A stretch of 64,000 bases of DNA, taken from positions 992,001-1,056,000 of the forward strand of contig NZ_JALJWH010000001.1 in the NCBI RefSeq assembly GCF_024168825.1, in the 5' to 3' direction. The first letter of the stretch is position 1. Each line of letters begins with the position of its first letter. Source of the DNA: Paenarthrobacter sp. A20. GTDB taxonomy: Bacteria > Actinomycetota > Actinomycetes > Actinomycetales > Micrococcaceae. A program made the translations under genes and the position numbers. Under the pieces are notes generated by a model, which saw nothing but the letters and a program-made list of their open reading frames with translations, did no database searches and was not told where the DNA came from. Below, piece by piece: positions 9,028 to 17,803 of the stretch.

Positions 9028-9846
9028 ATGAACCCGGAACAGAACCGAACCGCAGCCCACTTCAGGTCCCTCCATACCAGCCAAAAACCGTTGGCGTTGA
9101 GCAACGCCTGGGACGTCGCCAGCGCCGTCATCACTGAGGCGGCAGGCGCGCCCGCTGTGGCCACAACGAGCGCCGGAGTTGCCTGGTCTCTGGGTCTTCC
9201 CGACGGGGATCGGCTGGAGAGGGAGCGCGCCGTGGCCGTGGTGGCCAGCATCGTTAACGCCGTCACGGTGCCCGTGACAGCTGACATAGAGGGCGGCTAC
9301 TCAGAAACGCTGGAAGGGATCGCCAGGACGGTCGCCGACATTCTTGAGGCCGGCGCTGTCGGGATCAACATGGAAGACGGCTCCCGTGACCCCCTGGACT
9401 TCTGCGCACGGATCTCAGCAGCCCGCGCAGCTGCCCGGAAGGCGGGACAGGACTTGTTCATCAACGCACGCACCGATGTGTTCCTGGCAGGTTTTGGAAC
9501 ATTGGAGCAGCAGATCGCCGAGGTTGTTGCACGGGCGGAGAAGTATGTGGAAGCCGGTGCCGACGGCATCTTTGTTCCGGGAGCATCGGATGCAGACACC
9601 GTTGCCGCGTTGACCGCTGGGATCTCCGTCCCCGTCAACGTCATGGTGGGGGCAGGCTCGCTGAGCGTCAGCGAACTCGGAAGGCTTGGCGTCTCCAGGG
9701 TCAGCCTCGGGTCCAGCATTGCCCAGGCCGCCTACGCCGTGGCCCATCGCGCCGCGGAAGAGCTGAACACCGAGGGCACGTACAAGGCCGTCAGCGAAGC
9801 CATCGACTACGGCACCCTCAACGGGCTGTTCGCCACCACGCACTGA
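9028..9846 (+). CDS. Isocitrate lyase / PEP mutase superfamily protein
   Basis: 272 residues from the chosen start. The fold markers are ADIEGGYS and GINMEDG, Mg-binding and loop positions of the superfamily. The KKCGH motif of true isocitrate and methylisocitrate lyases is absent, so it is more likely an oxaloacetate-decarboxylase-like or PEP-phosphonomutase-like enzyme of unknown substrate. In-frame ATGs occur at 8977, 9019 and 9028; 9028 has GGTGGA eight bases before it, the best ribosome site, although the upstream starts cannot be excluded. Confidence 0.8.
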   Translation: MNPEQNRTAAHFRSLHTSQKPLALSNAWDVASAVITEAAGAPAVATTSAGVAWSLGLPDGDRLERERAVAVVASIVNAVTVPVTADIEGGYSETLEGIARTVADILEAGAVGINMEDGSRDPLDFCARISAARAAARKAGQDLFINARTDVFLAGFGTLEQQIAEVVARAEKYVEAGADGIFVPGASDADTVAALTAGISVPVNVMVGAGSLSVSELGRLGVSRVSLGSSIAQAAYAVAHRAAEELNTEGTYKAVSEAIDYGTLNGLFATTH

Positions 9847-9879
9847 AGCCGGGGGACCTCCGGCCTTGGCCGAGGTTCC

Positions 9880-10803
9880 TCACCAGCGGGGAATCCAGCA
9901 GCGCACTGAATCGCGGTACTGCCGGAATTCAGCGCCAAACCGGTCTTCCAGGTCTGCTTCCTCCAGCGGCCGGACGGCGTAATTCCACAGCAGCGAGCCG
10001 AATACCGCGTACACGATCACAAGCCATGAGCCCAGAATGAGCCCCACGGCGAGCCCTTGAGCGATGCCCGCGACCGCCATCGGATTGCGGACCCAGCGAT
10101 ACGGGCCGGCGATGACAAGGTGGTTGGGCATTGCAGAGGGCAAAGGCGTGCCGCTCCCGCGGGATGACATGGTTACCGCGGAAGAGACCCCCAGGGCGCT
10201 GGCAAGCAGCAGAACCACCACGCCGGCAGGAGCTGTCATAGGGTGGAATGGCAGGGACACCGCCCAGCGCTGTTCCAGCCAAACCAGGGCAAAGGGGAGC
10301 AGCCCCAGGAAGAAGCCCCAAAAGAGTGCCATCTGACCCAAGGTTGCACCTACATGGGCTGCAGTGTGGCGGCGGGCCGGTGCTGGACGGAAGGCAAACG
10401 GTCCCCTCACGATCAACTCGGTGGGGACACGTCCCAGCATGACGAAGCAGAGCGCTACGCCCGAACACGCCGTCGCGGCAAGCATGGTCAGGACACCCCA
10501 GCCTGCCTCGGCAGTGATTGTTGCGTAGCCGGCCAAGGCAACGGCAACGATTCCAGTCCAGCCGGCAGCGACCACCGCTGCTGCCCTCATGCCGAAGGCG
10601 GCGACGGCCGAGCCGATGACGAACAGGGGAACGTCGAAGGCTGCCACGGCGATGGGGTCCAGGCTTCCGAGGGTGGCTGTGCGCACCGCAGGTGACAAGA
10701 AAACCGCAATCCACCACGCGAGCCCAGCCACGGCTTGGACCGCGAAGTAGGCCCGCCCCCACCTCTGCGGGTTGGTTCGGACAGGAGAAGCCCCCTCTTT
10801 CAA
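9880..10803 (-). CDS. Isoprenylcysteine carboxyl methyltransferase family membrane protein
   Basis: About 307 residues, with roughly seven hydrophobic segments. The C-terminus carries the ICMT/PEMT-type S-adenosylmethionine site: GPYRWVRNPM, then LEEADLEDRFGAEFRQYRDSV and RCWIPRW at the end. These small membrane enzymes methylate lipids, isoprenoid carboxyls or quinone-like compounds; the substrate here is unknown. The start is uncertain: a TTG at 10803 overlaps the TGA of the upstream epimerase gene, which suggests translational coupling. Confidence 0.75.
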   Translation of the reverse strand: MKEGASPVRTNPQRWGRAYFAVQAVAGLAWWIAVFLSPAVRTATLGSLDPIAVAAFDVPLFVIGSAVAAFGMRAAAVVAAGWTGIVAVALAGYATITAEAGWGVLTMLAATACSGVALCFVMLGRVPTELIVRGPFAFRPAPARRHTAAHVGATLGQMALFWGFFLGLLPFALVWLEQRWAVSLPFHPMTAPAGVVVLLLASALGVSSAVTMSSRGSGTPLPSAMPNHLVIAGPYRWVRNPMAVAGIAQGLAVGLILGSWLVIVYAVFGSLLWNYAVRPLEEADLEDRFGAEFRQYRDSVRCWIPRW

Positions 10804-11666
10804 GGGTGCCGTACGCCCTCGCCGGCCAACAGCGCGCGGTAGCCCTCCTTGAACGTGGGAAAGATGGGCTCGAAGCCCGTCGCCCGGAGGCGCTCGTTGG
10901 AGCAGCGCTTGTCGCCGGGGCCGGCGTCGGACGCGCCGCCAGGTGCCGCCGTCGGGGGTTCCGGGCACCCAAGTTCTGCCGCGAGGAAGCGCAGGACGTC
11001 GCCCATTTCCGCCGCGTGGTCGTCCACACCGACATACACGGGACCTGGGTCCTCGTCCATGGTGGTGAGGTGGACGATCATGGCTGCGGCGTCGTCCCTG
11101 TGGACGCGATTCGTGTGCCGGGGTTGGGTAGGAATGACCGCCTGGCCGCTGCGGACCTGGTCGATCAGCCGGGTTCGGCCCGGCCCGTAGATTCCGCCAA
11201 GCCGGAGGGAAATGGGCTGGGTCCCGGTTCCATGCGTCCTTGCGAACAGCAGATCCTCGGCCTCCACCAGGACTTTGCCGCTGAAGCGCGTGGGTTCCGT
11301 GGGCGTCGACTCGTCCACCACGGCTCCGCCGGAGTCCTTATACACAGCCGTGGAGGAGACGAAAAGGATCCGCCGCGGGGTGATGGACTGGCGTTCCAGT
11401 GCGTCCAGAACGTTTTTGACGCCGTTCACGTACGCAGCCCGGTATGCCTCTTCGGTGGAGGAATCGGCCGCAATAGCCACCACGACGATGTCCACGTCGG
11501 CGGGCAGCGCGGGCACTTCTTGGGAGAGGTCCGCATATACACCGCGGATTTCGGATGGCAACTTACCGGGGGACCGACGCAGGCCCACAACGTCATGGCC
11601 CGCAGCGACGAAGCGAAGCCCTGCTTCAGTTCCGAGGTCGCCGCATCCGGCAATCAACACACTCAT
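10800..11666 (-). CDS. NAD-dependent epimerase/dehydratase family protein (SDR)
   Basis: 288 residues. The N-terminus MSVLIAGCGDLGTEAG is a Rossmann dinucleotide-binding motif in the GxGxxG form. The segment RILFVSSTAVYKD followed later by GKVLVEAEDLLF corresponds to the extended-SDR active-site region, but the usual YxxxK is replaced (SGKVLVE), as in atypical YeeZ/SDR a5 proteins. It is probably a nucleoside-sugar-epimerase-like protein of unknown substrate. The ATG at 11666 has GGGGG upstream. It overlaps the following methyltransferase gene. Confidence 0.8.
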   Translation of the reverse strand: MSVLIAGCGDLGTEAGLRFVAAGHDVVGLRRSPGKLPSEIRGVYADLSQEVPALPADVDIVVVAIAADSSTEEAYRAAYVNGVKNVLDALERQSITPRRILFVSSTAVYKDSGGAVVDESTPTEPTRFSGKVLVEAEDLLFARTHGTGTQPISLRLGGIYGPGRTRLIDQVRSGQAVIPTQPRHTNRVHRDDAAAMIVHLTTMDEDPGPVYVGVDDHAAEMGDVLRFLAAELGCPEPPTAAPGGASDAGPGDKRCSNERLRATGFEPIFPTFKEGYRALLAGEGVRHP

Positions 11667-11799
11667 GCCCCCAGTTTGCCAGCCCCAAGTGTCACCTGTT
11701 TCCCAGCCTCCATACAACCGGCGTTCAACTTGGCTCCGTAGGCTTCCAGCCAAGGACCCGTTCGCATCGTGTCAACCAGTCGGATTCGCAGGGGGAAAC

Positions 11800-12069
11800 A
11801 TGGCCAAGCGCAGGATCAACAACGTCAATACCGCGCCATTGCGGCGGATTGAGCCGGATCACCACTGGCGTTCACTTCGCCAGGGCGACCGCGTCAACGT
11901 CACCTTGACGCCAGGCTACGAATCGGCCGGTGTGGTGGACGCCGTTACCGGCGATGCCACCGCGGTTTGGGTGGAGCTCGACGGCGGTCGCGGCCGAACG
12001 CTGGTGCACGTCAGTGACGGCGTGGCGGTCGTTCCACAGCCGACGGCGGCCCTCCCGCAGGAGTCCTAG
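11800..12069 (+). CDS. Small hypothetical protein, member of a three-copy family in this window
   Basis: 89 residues, starting MAKRRINNVN after GGGGGA. The core (about residues 23-80) reads WRSLRQGDRVNVTL, then GVVDAVTGD and GRGRTLVHVSDG. The same pattern, a W-x-x-L-x-x-G-D/N start, a G-x-V-D turn, a W/LW strand and a GxxRRL/RTL strand, recurs in the small proteins at 33509 and 48204. It looks like a compact beta-barrel, perhaps SH3-like (inference from alternation of short strands). No function is known to me. It precedes the glycerophosphodiesterase gene. Confidence 0.7.
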   Translation: MAKRRINNVNTAPLRRIEPDHHWRSLRQGDRVNVTLTPGYESAGVVDAVTGDATAVWVELDGGRGRTLVHVSDGVAVVPQPTAALPQES

Positions 12070-12082
12070 CCGCACCTTGGCA

Positions 12083-12880
12083 ATGGGCTACGCTACGGGT
12101 GTGACGCTGCCGTATTTCCTCCGCAAGGACGGTTCTGTGGGCCCTTTGGCCTTCGCCCACCGAGGTTTCTCCCTGGATGGGCTGGAGAATTCCATGGCCG
12201 CGTTCAAAGCTGCAGTGGAACTCGGGACCGTGCACCTTGAAACGGATGTCCACACCACTTCGGACGGAGTGCTCCTGGTCTTCCACGATTTATCGCTGGA
12301 CCGCGTGACTGATTCGGTGGGAGATATTGCATCATTGACTGCCTCGGAAGTCTCCGTGGCGCGGATCGGCGGGGTGGAGCCGGTGCCAACGTTTGATGAG
12401 CTGGTTTCAGCGCTGCCCGGTGCCCGGTTGAACCTGGACGTCAAGGATTGGAACTCCGTGGGGCCCATGGCGGCGGCCATTGAGAAACACGGAATCCATG
12501 ATCTGGTCCTGGTCACTAGCTTCTCGGACAAGCGGCGCCGGGCGGTCTTGTCGCGACTCTCCCGCCGCGTTGCTTCCTCCGCCGGAAGCTCACTGACGGC
12601 GCTCTTCGTCCTCGTGGGCCCCGTGCTGCCGGCACGTTTGGCACGCAAGCTGCTTGCCGGCGTCGACGTTTTCCAAGTTCCCGTCCGTTACGGCCGGCTG
12701 CCGGTGGTGACGCCGGGATTCATCCGCCGCGCTCATCGGTTGGGCAGGCAGGTGCACGTGTGGACCATCAACGAACCCGCGGAGATGGAGCGCCTGCTGG
12801 ACCTCGGCGTCGATGGAATTGTGTCCGACCGCCTGGACCTCCTCAAGGAAGTCCTGGTGCGCCGGGGCCAGTGGGTCTAA
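12083..12880 (+). CDS. Glycerophosphodiester phosphodiesterase
   Basis: 265 residues. The GDPD signature is complete: FAHRGFSLDGLENSMAAF (His-Arg and Glu-Asn), HLETDVHTTSDGVLLVFHD (metal-binding Glu and Asp, then the second His) and the C-terminal VHVWTINEPAEMERLLDLG. The enzyme hydrolyses glycerophosphodiesters to sn-glycerol-3-phosphate plus an alcohol. There is no clear signal peptide, so it probably acts inside the cell. The start may be ATG 12083 or GTG 12101; neither has a strong ribosome site. Confidence 0.88.
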   Translation: MGYATGVTLPYFLRKDGSVGPLAFAHRGFSLDGLENSMAAFKAAVELGTVHLETDVHTTSDGVLLVFHDLSLDRVTDSVGDIASLTASEVSVARIGGVEPVPTFDELVSALPGARLNLDVKDWNSVGPMAAAIEKHGIHDLVLVTSFSDKRRRAVLSRLSRRVASSAGSSLTALFVLVGPVLPARLARKLLAGVDVFQVPVRYGRLPVVTPGFIRRAHRLGRQVHVWTINEPAEMERLLDLGVDGIVSDRLDLLKEVLVRRGQWV

Positions 12881-12893
12881 AAGCCTCCCCAAA

Positions 12894-12961
12894 CCCCCGC
12901 GATATGCCATTTGATGACAGTCCCACGCCGAAACATGGGCATTAAATGCCATCTCGGCGGG
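12894..12961. terminator. Imperfect inverted repeat between convergent genes
   Basis: The left arm (about 12896-12916, with ATGCCATTT) and right arm (12939-12961, with AAATGCCATCTCGGCGGG) pair with a few mismatches around a 22-base loop. It lies between the ends of the phosphodiesterase and GH2 genes, so it may end transcription from both sides. It may also belong to a repeated palindromic family of the genome. Confidence 0.45.
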
Positions 12962-14791
12962 CTAGTGCTGGGTTTCGATCGCCGCCGGGCGCACTTGGCT
13001 CGCGCGGATCCTGTCGAGGTCGAACTTTGTGCCGCGGTCAAAGGTGAAGATGCCGTTCTTCTCTTGGAAAACGTCCGTCAGTTGGGTGTAGCAGTAGCCG
13101 AACATGTCCGGGTTATCCAGCAGGACTGAGCAGAGCCCGTCGAAGCGGGTGTAGAACTCTTCTTCCGAGCTGACGCGCTGGCCATACCCCCACGAGGAGG
13201 CGACGTCGGTCCCTTCCACGGCCTGACGGGCTTCGGCTTCGTTCCACCAGATGCCGCCGAACTCCGAAACGAAGTAGGGCTGGCCGGCGTAGGGCACCGA
13301 GTATTCCTCGCCGTCCGCCTTGCGGTTGATGTACGGCTTCCCGTCCGCCAGGCCTTGCTGTTCGATGGCGAAGCGGTCCGGGTCCTGCTCGTAGGAGTGG
13401 GAATCGTAGATGTCCGTCTCCCGGATCCGGTGCGCGTAACCGGAAGCATCGATCACTGGCCGGGTGGGATCGGCAAGTTTGGTGGCGAGGAACATGGCCT
13501 CGGTGACGTCGTCCAGCACCGTCAGGCGGTCGTGCAGGATCTGGTGTGTCTCGTTGAGGGGGCACCAGCCGATGATGGAGGGGTGGTTGAAGTCGCGTTT
13601 GAGCACTTCGAGCCACTGGGCTACGAAGCTGGCGGTCGGCTTCTGGTTGTGGCCGATGGTGCCGCCGCCGGAGACGCCCCAGTCGCCGAACTCGCCCCAC
13701 ACGAGATACCCGAGACGGTCCGCGTGAAAAAGGAAACGCTCCTCGAACACCTTCTGGTGCAGGCGGGCGCCGTTGAATCCCGCAGCCATGGACAGTTCGA
13801 TGTCCTTGATCAGTGCTGATTCGTCCGGGGAGGTCATGAGCGATTCCGGCCAGTAGCCCTGGTCCAGGACCAGCCGTTGGAAGACCGGCTTCCCGTTGAT
13901 GCGGACCACTTTTCCGTCCAAGGCGATGGACCGGACTGCCGCATAGCTGCTGGCCTGATCAACTATTCCGCCGGACCCGTCCCGCACGCTGACATCAAGG
14001 TCGTAGAGGAACGGATCCTCAATGGACCAGGGGCGCAGGGCCTCGGCAGGGATGTTCAGCCGAAGTGAGGGGGTGAGGTCCAGATCCGCCCGCGCAGAGG
14101 CCTCAATGCGAATCCCCGAGCCGTCAGTGAGCACCGCGGAAACCGTGTGCCCCGTCCGGTTCTGGCTGATGGGCACCTCCACAGAGATGCTTGAGTCCGC
14201 CAGGTTGGGAGTCATGCGGAGTCGTTTGATGTAGACCTCGGGCACGGCTTCCATCCACACCGTCTGCCAAATTCCCGTGGTCCGGGTGTACTGGCAGTGG
14301 GTGTTGTTGTACCAGGTGGCCTGCTTGCCGCGGGCTTGCATCTCGTGCCGGGAATCCCGGGCGCGGACCACGATCACCGCGTCGGCACCGGCCTCCACCA
14401 CACCGCCCAAGTCCGCGGTAAAGGGCGTGAACCCGCCCCGGTGCCGGGCAACTTCGACCCCGTTCACCCACACCGTGGCGTCGTGATCCACGGCGCCGAA
14501 GTGCAGCAGCACATTCTGACCGGCCCATTCCTGTGGGATGGATACCGTTCGCCGATACCAAACGGCCTCCATGAAGTCGACGTGCTCGATCCCCGAAAGC
14601 GCTGATTCCGGCGCGAACGGAACCAAGATCTCCCCGGCGAGTTCGCGGGTGGTGAGGCCGCGCTCCACACCGGAATCACCGGCGTCGATCTCAAATCCCC
14701 AGGTTCCGTTGAGGTTCATCCACTTCTCGCGGATCAGTTGTGGGCGGGGGTGCTCGGGCTTGGGCATGGCGGAGGTCACATTTTGGCTCAC
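12962..14791 (-). CDS. Glycoside hydrolase family 2 protein (beta-galactosidase/glucuronidase-like)
   Basis: About 609 residues. The sugar-binding jelly-roll domain is N-terminal (LNGTWGFEID, WYRRTVSIP, HFGAVDHDATVWVNG), followed by an immunoglobulin-like domain and a TIM barrel. The acid/base Glu is in NHPSIIGWCPLNETHQ and the nucleophile Glu in PYFVSEFGGIWW. There is no signal peptide, so it would act on an imported oligosaccharide. The GTG at 14791 is the best start in front of the conserved domain, but the ribosome site is weak. It is divergent from the hydroxyacid dehydrogenase. Confidence 0.88.
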   Translation of the reverse strand: MSQNVTSAMPKPEHPRPQLIREKWMNLNGTWGFEIDAGDSGVERGLTTRELAGEILVPFAPESALSGIEHVDFMEAVWYRRTVSIPQEWAGQNVLLHFGAVDHDATVWVNGVEVARHRGGFTPFTADLGGVVEAGADAVIVVRARDSRHEMQARGKQATWYNNTHCQYTRTTGIWQTVWMEAVPEVYIKRLRMTPNLADSSISVEVPISQNRTGHTVSAVLTDGSGIRIEASARADLDLTPSLRLNIPAEALRPWSIEDPFLYDLDVSVRDGSGGIVDQASSYAAVRSIALDGKVVRINGKPVFQRLVLDQGYWPESLMTSPDESALIKDIELSMAAGFNGARLHQKVFEERFLFHADRLGYLVWGEFGDWGVSGGGTIGHNQKPTASFVAQWLEVLKRDFNHPSIIGWCPLNETHQILHDRLTVLDDVTEAMFLATKLADPTRPVIDASGYAHRIRETDIYDSHSYEQDPDRFAIEQQGLADGKPYINRKADGEEYSVPYAGQPYFVSEFGGIWWNEAEARQAVEGTDVASSWGYGQRVSSEEEFYTRFDGLCSVLLDNPDMFGYCYTQLTDVFQEKNGIFTFDRGTKFDLDRIRASQVRPAAIETQH

Positions 14792-14853
14792 ACTCAAAAA
14801 CCTAACGTGAGATGGGGTTGAGTACCACCGGCCGCCGCGCGAGGATAAGGGAC

Positions 14854-15816
14854 GTGACCCGATTCCGTTTAGCCATCCTGGACGATTACCAGCAGGTCTC
14901 CGGCGATTACGCGCCGTGGGATTCATTGCTCGACGACGGCGTGAAGGTGAGCGTTTTCAGCGCGCCTTTTGTATCGGAAGAGCAAGCGTTGGCCGCCTTG
15001 GAGCCGTTCGACATCATTGTGGCGATGCGCGAACGCACGCGTTTTCCACAGCACGTCCTTGAGTCGTTGCCGAACCTGAAGCTGTTGGTGACCACTGGCA
15101 TGGCGAACGCCGCCATTGACCTTGAGGCCGCCTCCGAGCGCGGGATTGTGGTGTGCGGGACCAGTGGCTCGCCGGCCGCGGCGCCCGAGCTGACGTGGGC
15201 GCTGCTGCTGGCTTTCGCAAGGAACCTGGTTGTGGAGGAGAACTCGCTTCGAGCAGGTGACTGGCAGGCCGGCGTCGGGTTTGAACTGGAAGGCAAGACA
15301 CTGGGAATCGTTGGCCTGGGCAAGATCGGCAAGCGAATCGCGGGCTATGCCAAGGCTTTCGGTATGGATGTCCTGGCCTGGAGCCAAAATCTCACTGCCG
15401 ACGACGCCAAGGCCGCCGGCGTCCGGAAGGTCAGCAAAGAGGAGTTGTTCCGTGAGTCTGACGTTGTGACCTTGCACCTCCGTTTGTCCGAGCGGACGGA
15501 GGGGATCGTCGGTGCAAAAGAGTTGCGTCTCCTGGGCCCGGAGGGCGTGCTGGTCAACACCGCTCGGGGACCTTTGGTGGATGAGGCCGCGTTGATCCAG
15601 GCTTTGGAAGAGGGATGGATCCGCGGCGCCGCGCTGGATGTGTTCGACGACGAACCCCTTCCGGCCAGCCACGCATTGCTGCATTCTTCGCGGACAGCGC
15701 TCTCGCCGCATGTCGGGTACGTGACGCATGAGAGTTACCGGCAGTTCTATGGTGGAGCGTTCGAGGACGTGAAGGCGTGGCTGGGCGGGGCTCCTGTTCG
15801 GGTGCTCAGCGCGTAA
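14854..15816 (+). CDS. D-2-hydroxyacid dehydrogenase family protein
   Basis: 320 residues. The NAD-binding Rossmann motif GIVGLGKIGKRIAGYAKAFGM lies about residues 149-169. Downstream are VNTARGPLVDEAALIQAL with the substrate-binding Arg, the GAALDVFDDEPLP stretch with Asp/Glu, and the catalytic His in LSPHVGYVTHES. The family reduces 2-keto acids to D-2-hydroxyacids, as in phosphoglycerate, glyoxylate or lactate dehydrogenases. The GTG at 14854 has AGGATAAGGG upstream. The adjacent glycerate kinase makes a glyoxylate/hydroxypyruvate reductase role attractive, but this is inference. Confidence 0.87.
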   Translation: MTRFRLAILDDYQQVSGDYAPWDSLLDDGVKVSVFSAPFVSEEQALAALEPFDIIVAMRERTRFPQHVLESLPNLKLLVTTGMANAAIDLEAASERGIVVCGTSGSPAAAPELTWALLLAFARNLVVEENSLRAGDWQAGVGFELEGKTLGIVGLGKIGKRIAGYAKAFGMDVLAWSQNLTADDAKAAGVRKVSKEELFRESDVVTLHLRLSERTEGIVGAKELRLLGPEGVLVNTARGPLVDEAALIQALEEGWIRGAALDVFDDEPLPASHALLHSSRTALSPHVGYVTHESYRQFYGGAFEDVKAWLGGAPVRVLSA

Positions 15817-15838
15817 ACTGACCGCTACATTACGCGTG

Positions 15839-15852
15839 GGCAAGCGCTTTCC
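15839..15852. promoter_or_regulatory. LacI-family operator-like palindrome
   Basis: GGCAAGCGCTTTCC has the central AAGCGCTT that is characteristic of LacI/GalR-family operators. It lies 24 bases upstream of the glycerate kinase start. A LacI-type protein, possibly the one at 359, may control this gene. Confidence 0.5.
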
Positions 15853-15876
15853 GAGCGAAGCTGGCAAGATGGACCC

Positions 15877-17019
15877 ATGCGTATCCTCATCGCCCCTGAC
15901 AAGTTCAAGGGATCCCTGACCGCCGCCGAAGCCGCGTCAGCCATGGCCGAAGGTGCCCTCCGTGTCTACCCGGATGCCGTGACCACCCAGTTCCCGGTTG
16001 CCGACGGCGGCGAAGGAACTCTGGATGCCGCGATCGCCGCGGGCTACGAGGAGCGGAACAACGCAGTTGTCGGACCGATCCTCAAGCCTGTGGGAGCCTC
16101 ATGGGCGATCCGCAAGGATTCCTTGGGTGGAGCCAGCGCCGTCATCGAGACCGCGATGGCTTCCGGCCTGGCACACATGGAGCCGACGCCTGAGAACTCA
16201 CTGCGCGCCCACAGCTACGGCTGCGGCCAGCTGATCGCCGCCGCCCTCGATGCCGGGGCCACGGAGATCGTGCTCGGCTTGGGTGGCTCGGCAATGTCCG
16301 ACGCCGGTAGTGGCGCCCTGCGTGCACTGGGGCTCAAGCCCCTTGATGCGGCCGGAAATGTGGTGCCGCTCGGTGGAGGTTCCCTCATCGACGTCGTCGC
16401 CTTGGATGTCTCCGAGCTGGATCCGCGGCTATCGTCCGTGAAGTTCCGCATCGCCGTCGACGTCCAGAACCCGCTGTACGGTCCGGAGGGTGCCGCGCAT
16501 GTTTTCGGTCCGCAAAAGGGTGCCGATGAGGACGCCGTTGAGAAGCTCGACGCCGGTCTCCGCAACTGGGCTTCGCTGCTTCGGGAAGCCACGGGCCGGG
16601 ACGTGAACGTTCCGGGGGCCGGGGCGGCAGGCGGGTTCCCGGCGTCGTTCCTGGCTTTCACTGACGCTGCGCTGGAAGGCGGCTTCGCGCTGGTGGCCGG
16701 ACTCACGGGCCTCGCCTCACACTTGAGCGGGGCGGACCTGGTGATCACCGGCGAGGGCTCCATGGACGAGCAGTCACTTACTGGCAAGGCGCCGATCGCC
16801 CTCGCCGACGCCGCGAGCTTGCACGGAATTCCCGTCATCGCTGTCGCTGGGCGCATCACCGTGACACCTGAAGACCTGGCCAAGCATGGGATTGTGGCTG
16901 CTGCGCAGTTGTTGGACGTTGCCCAGCGCAAGGATGGTGTCCCGGATGTAGCCGACGCCGTCGCCAACGCCGCCAAGTACCTTGCATGGGCTACCAGCCA
17001 GGTCCTCGAGGGAGCGTAG
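15877..17019 (+). CDS. Glycerate kinase (GarK/GlxK family), first copy
   Basis: 380 residues. It begins [16 protein letters not shown], the family hallmark, and has VADGGEGTLDA, the glycine-rich LGLGGSAMSDAGSGALRALG, and DLVITGEGSMDEQSLTGKAP near the C-terminus. The family phosphorylates D-glycerate, mostly to 2-phosphoglycerate, feeding lower glycolysis. A second copy at 43042-44202 sits in the tartrate cluster, so this one is probably for general glycerate or glyoxylate metabolism. It follows the hydroxyacid dehydrogenase by 60 bases, with a LacI-type site in the gap. Confidence 0.92.
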   Translation: MRILIAPDKFKGSLTAAEAASAMAEGALRVYPDAVTTQFPVADGGEGTLDAAIAAGYEERNNAVVGPILKPVGASWAIRKDSLGGASAVIETAMASGLAHMEPTPENSLRAHSYGCGQLIAAALDAGATEIVLGLGGSAMSDAGSGALRALGLKPLDAAGNVVPLGGGSLIDVVALDVSELDPRLSSVKFRIAVDVQNPLYGPEGAAHVFGPQKGADEDAVEKLDAGLRNWASLLREATGRDVNVPGAGAAGGFPASFLAFTDAALEGGFALVAGLTGLASHLSGADLVITGEGSMDEQSLTGKAPIALADAASLHGIPVIAVAGRITVTPEDLAKHGIVAAAQLLDVAQRKDGVPDVADAVANAAKYLAWATSQVLEGA

Positions 17020-17256
17020 TTACTGCCGGTAGCCCTCGACTTCGTTGACGCTTCGGGCCGAGGCGTCGTCCGGGTTCCCGCCGGCGTCCTTCTTGGCGCG
17101 GCGTTGGCGCAGCAGGTCCCAGCATTGGTCGAGCTGGGCTTCCAGCTGGGCCAGGCGTCCTGTGTCATCGCCCATTCCTGAGGTGGCGGAGTCGCGCAGG
17201 CGGTGCTCTTCTTCGACCAGCGACTGAATGCGTTCCAAGAGATCTTGGTTGTCCAT
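17020..17256 (-). CDS. DUF2630 family small protein
   Basis: 78 residues. The sequence runs from LLERIQSLVEEEHRLRD to LEAQLDQCWDLLRQRRAKKD and ends EVEGYRQ, the conserved pattern of DUF2630 proteins of actinobacteria. It is highly charged and helical, probably a short coiled coil. The ATG at 17256 has a strong AAAGGAGA. The function is unknown. It is divergent from the DUF1905 gene and converges on the glycerate kinase. Confidence 0.85.
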   Translation of the reverse strand: MDNQDLLERIQSLVEEEHRLRDSATSGMGDDTGRLAQLEAQLDQCWDLLRQRRAKKDAGGNPDDASARSVNEVEGYRQ

Positions 17257-17347
17257 GGGTGTCTCCTTTGGTGGGGGATTGTGGTTATTTCGAAAGTAGT
17301 CCTGTCGGTGCAGTGCGTCTACCAATGGCCAACGGCATACTTGGGAC

Positions 17348-17791
17348 ATGAAATTCACAACCACCATCATTGGCGAGGGCAACAAGGCCGGCATCGAAGT
17401 TCCCGACGAGATCGTTGACGGGCTGGGTGCCGGCAAGCGGCCCCCAGTGGTGGTGACCATCAACGGCCAGAGCTACCGCAGCAGCATCGCCGTGATGGGC
17501 GGCAAATACATGGTGGGCGTCAGCGCCGCCAACCGCGAACTCACCGGCGCGGCTGCAGGCGACACCGTCGAGGTGGGCCTTGAAGTGGACACCCAGCCGC
17601 GCGTTATTGAGGTGCCCGCGGACTTGGGTGCCGCGCTGGATGCCGAACCGGAGGCGAAGGCCTTCTACGGGACCCTGAATTACAGCAGCCAGCGGCGGTA
17701 CGTGGAGCCGATCGCGGACGCCAAGACGGAGGAAACGCGTGCCCGGCGGATCGCGAAGGTGGTTGCGGACCTGAAAGCCGGGAAGAAGTAG
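17348..17791 (+). CDS. DUF1905 / YdeI-OmpD-associated domain protein
   Basis: 147 residues. The N-terminal 95 or so residues (FTTTIIGEG, then GIEVPDEIVDGLGAGKRPPV and VGVSAANRELTGAAAGDTV) match DUF1905. The C-terminal AFYGTLNYSSQRRYVEPIADAKTEETRARRI region is the bacteriocin-protection, YdeI/OmpD-associated segment. The pair of domains is widespread in actinobacteria; a biochemical role is not established. Translation starts at an ATG eight bases after GGCATACTTGGG. Confidence 0.85.
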   Translation: MKFTTTIIGEGNKAGIEVPDEIVDGLGAGKRPPVVVTINGQSYRSSIAVMGGKYMVGVSAANRELTGAAAGDTVEVGLEVDTQPRVIEVPADLGAALDAEPEAKAFYGTLNYSSQRRYVEPIADAKTEETRARRIAKVVADLKAGKK

Positions 17792-17803
17792 CTTCCTGCC
17801 GCC

